NCBI GenBank assembly: GCA_020216575.1
Contig: JAIUYC010000155.1
Location: 1 to 7,586 of the forward strand
Direction of reading: 5' to 3'
DNA: 7,586 nucleotides
DNA from: Coleofasciculus sp. S288
GTDB lineage: Bacteria; Cyanobacteriota; Cyanobacteriia; Cyanobacteriales; Coleofasciculaceae
Shown here: positions 5,795 to 7,586 of the stretch, piece by piece
Layout: the number at the start of each line of letters is the position of its first letter
How positions within the stretch are numbered: the stretch's first letter is position 1
Translations under genes and position numbers: made by a program
The notes under the pieces: generated by a model
Seen by the model: only the letters and a program-made list of their open reading frames with translations
Databases searched by the model: none
What the model was told of the DNA's origin: nothing

Positions 5795-5979
5795 TTTATT
5801 TCAAGATTTTAAAAATATCTTAAATAACTTGATATATGATCACTTCGGCTCCCCGTGGCGTAAAGGAGCACAAAAAGTCACAGCCAAATTCAGAAGGGAC
5901 TAAGTATTAACTCTTGTTGTAGTTGCCTTTAGCGTCGCCATTGAAGTTGTCTCTACCTGCCTAAACCTACTAAACCTCT

Positions 5980-7563
5980 ATGCTCATAGAAGATGTTGCC
6001 CCACAAAAATCCCCAGTTCTGTCAGTTCAAGAGGTACTCGAACCGATACCAGAAGCCGAGGTACTGGAGATTTATTCGGACGCACCGCTACCGCACATTA
6101 CCAGAGATATCGCGTCTACCGAAGTGCTGGAAATTTGTGCTGACCTATCGCCACCGCTAACGTCCACGGTTCCAGACATTGCTCCTATTTCTCGTTCTAC
6201 CAAACTTCCCAAAAAAGCGATCCGCTCCAGCCTCAAGGCTTCGACCTGTGATTCCGTCTTTTCCACTCTCTTTGCCGGTACAACAGGCGATGTCTTACTC
6301 AGTAACTTTATGGTGGGATTGGGTGCTACAAGTATAGAAATTGGTCTGCTTTCAGCAATTGCGATGGTCGCCAATTTCCTGCAACCCATAGGTGCTTATC
6401 TAGCAGACCGAACAACCAGTCGCCGTAGGTTCAGCCTACAGTTGTTCCTGCCTTCACGGCTGCTGTGGTTGATTTTAGTCGTGGGAATTTTTTGGTTCGG
6501 CACTCACCCCACAGAATCACATCACTTAGTGCAGTGGACTTTAGCTCTTGTCTTGGTTACTCACATTTTAGGAGCCTTGGGTAGCCCATCTTGGGTTAGC
6601 TGGATGGCTGTATTGGTTCCCCAACGATTGCGAGGGCGGTATTTTGGACTGCGTAACAGTGTTTCTAGCCTAACCAATCTGATCGGTATACCCCTGTTGG
6701 GACTAATTGTTTCGACCTGGGGAGGTGGAACCCTTCAAGGTTATGGTGTGGTTTTGATGTTGGGAGTCTTAGCTGGGCTAATCAGTTTGGGAATTCAGTT
6801 TTTCAAGGCAGATGTCAACCCTCAGGCAGTCGGTGGAGAGTTTGTGGTCTCTCCCAACTCAACCCGACAGCCACAATGGTTGGCAGCACTCAGCGTCCTC
6901 AAAAACCCCAACTATTTCAGGTTTCTGGTCTACTATGGGCTGTTCATGTTTTCCGTTAGCCTGAGTGCTCCTTTTTTCAATGTTTACATGCTCAAGGACT
7001 TAGGTTTAGATGTCAGTTGGGTGACGATTTATAGCAGTCTGGTTGCTGGGGCAAATTTGGTGATGCTGGTCGTGTGGGGCAAGTTAGCAGACCGGATTGG
7101 GAATCGTCCTGTGCTGGTGGTGGTGGGTATCCTAATTGCCACGATTCCTTTACTTTGGCTGGGTGCTGGCACGGATTCAATTTCTGTTTTAGTATGGTTG
7201 CCCCTGTTACATTTGCTGATGGGGGGAGCGTGGTCAGCAATGGACTTGTGCAATAACAATATTCAAATGGCGATCGCACCAGCCCACCAGTCATCAAGTT
7301 ATTTTGCCATGGCGGCTGCCGTCGGTGGATTATTTGGGGCTTTAGGAACGACTGCGGGAGGATTTTTAGCCCAGTCGGCTTGGTTCGGTGGCTTACCAGG
7401 ATTATTTGCCCTCTCGGCTGTGTTGCGATTGGTTGCCCTCCTGCCCTTAATGTTTGTCCGGGAACCCCGGAGTCGCTCCCTGGAAACACTTTTTTCGCGA
7501 TCGCTTCCCCGTTTGGCTGACAAAACGCCTAAGCTTAACATCAGTAGAGTTGGGAATAGGTAA
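5980..7563 (+). CDS. Major facilitator superfamily transporter with long N-terminal extension
   Basis: A 527-residue integral membrane transporter. Residues from about 85 onward form two homologous six-helix halves. The loop 2-3 signature of the superfamily appears in both: G-A-Y-L-A-D-R-T-T-S-R-R-R at about 138-150 and G-K-L-A-D-R-I-G-N-R-P at about 367-377. Predicted helices lie roughly at 95-115, 121-142, 159-175, 184-205, 229-245, 254-274, 316-336, 349-369, 377-395, 402-420, 441-461 and 471-493. The first 80 or so residues are hydrophilic, acidic and proline-rich, without a signal peptide, and contain three EVLE repeats. The ATG at 5980 has no Shine-Dalgarno motif; the bases before it are C- and T-rich. 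A later start is not favoured, because the next in-frame ATG (residue 111) falls inside the first helix. The gene is divergent from the ABC importer. No substrate or efflux direction can be read from the sequence; the family includes both sugar and drug transporters. Confidence 0.88.
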   Translation: MLIEDVAPQKSPVLSVQEVLEPIPEAEVLEIYSDAPLPHITRDIASTEVLEICADLSPPLTSTVPDIAPISRSTKLPKKAIRSSLKASTCDSVFSTLFAGTTGDVLLSNFMVGLGATSIEIGLLSAIAMVANFLQPIGAYLADRTTSRRRFSLQLFLPSRLLWLILVVGIFWFGTHPTESHHLVQWTLALVLVTHILGALGSPSWVSWMAVLVPQRLRGRYFGLRNSVSSLTNLIGIPLLGLIVSTWGGGTLQGYGVVLMLGVLAGLISLGIQFFKADVNPQAVGGEFVVSPNSTRQPQWLAALSVLKNPNYFRFLVYYGLFMFSVSLSAPFFNVYMLKDLGLDVSWVTIYSSLVAGANLVMLVVWGKLADRIGNRPVLVVVGILIATIPLLWLGAGTDSISVLVWLPLLHLLMGGAWSAMDLCNNNIQMAIAPAHQSSSYFAMAAAVGGLFGALGTTAGGFLAQSAWFGGLPGLFALSAVLRLVALLPLMFVREPRSRSLETLFSRSLPRLADKTPKLNISRVGNR

Positions 7564-7586
7564 CCTAGGAAACGCCAGAATCCAGG

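Larger units (their letters stand above)
5491..5979. other. Divergent control region between ABC importer operon and MFS gene
   Basis: This 489-base spacer has no convincing gene. From left to right it contains a 19-base perfect dyad near the lipoprotein start (5516-5534), a second perfect dyad (5612-5634) with an alternative pairing partner at 5574-5587, one HIP1 octamer (5712-5719), and an A+T-rich stretch with nested weak inverted repeats (5785-5840). A short GCTCC/GGAGC stem follows at about 5848-5869, and two CTAAACCT copies lie just before the MFS start. The spacer must hold the promoters of both divergent units. The dyads are all on the importer side. Confidence 0.7.

Noticed and set aside
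5908..5960. Minus-strand peptide fragment reading RDNFNGDAKGNYNKS
   Set aside because: It looks protein-like, but it is only about 15 codons between stops with no start codon, too little to call a gene remnant.
7013..7541. Several minus-strand open frames and one plus-strand frame inside the 3' half of the MFS gene
   Set aside because: They lie wholly within a strongly supported membrane-protein gene, show no family resemblance and have proline- and serine-rich compositions typical of shadow frames.
1..7586. CRISPR arrays, tRNA or rRNA genes, insertion-sequence ends, phage genes
   Set aside because: No regularly spaced repeats, cloverleaf-like segments, transposase frames or terminal inverted repeats with target duplications were seen on either strand.

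Overview
The window looks like cyanobacterial chromosome. Eight perfect copies of the octamer GCGATCGC (the HIP1 palindrome that is heavily over-represented in cyanobacterial genomes) occur in 7.6 kb. A run of TGACAAC heptamers sits between two genes, a type of short tandem repeat common in filamentous and heterocyst-forming cyanobacteria. The protein sequences also read as cyanobacterial, but the genus cannot be fixed from this window.

Layout. Positions 1-250 (minus) hold the 5' end of a coiled-coil protein that runs off the left edge. A 311-base divergent spacer separates it from an alpha-D-phosphohexomutase (562-1992, plus), followed by a small two-helix LapA/DUF1049 membrane protein (2060-2314, plus). 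Converging on these is a minus-strand operon transcribed from about 5.5 kb down to 2440: a substrate-binding lipoprotein, then a MalF-type permease, then a MalG-type permease. A 489-base divergent spacer rich in dyad symmetry separates this operon from a plus-strand major facilitator transporter (5980-7563) that carries an unusual hydrophilic N-terminal extension of about 80 residues.

How it fits together. The three minus-strand genes form a carbohydrate-type (CUT1-like) ABC importer: lipoprotein receptor plus two different permeases. No ATPase gene lies in the window, so the importer probably borrows a shared MalK/UgpC-type ATPase encoded elsewhere, as the GgtBCD plus distant GgtA system does in Synechocystis. 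The phosphohexomutase acts on sugar phosphates, but it is on the other strand and nothing in the sequence ties it to the importer. The importer operon contains no perfect HIP1 site and is visibly richer in A+T than its neighbours, hinting at a different history.

The most interesting non-coding structure is the leader/promoter region of the importer operon. It holds a 19-base perfect dyad next to the lipoprotein start and a 23-base perfect dyad further upstream. Half of the second can instead pair with a neighbouring segment, giving two mutually exclusive folds. I did not find a clear new multi-gene system. Everything coding belongs to known families except the partial coiled-coil gene, which I do not recognise.
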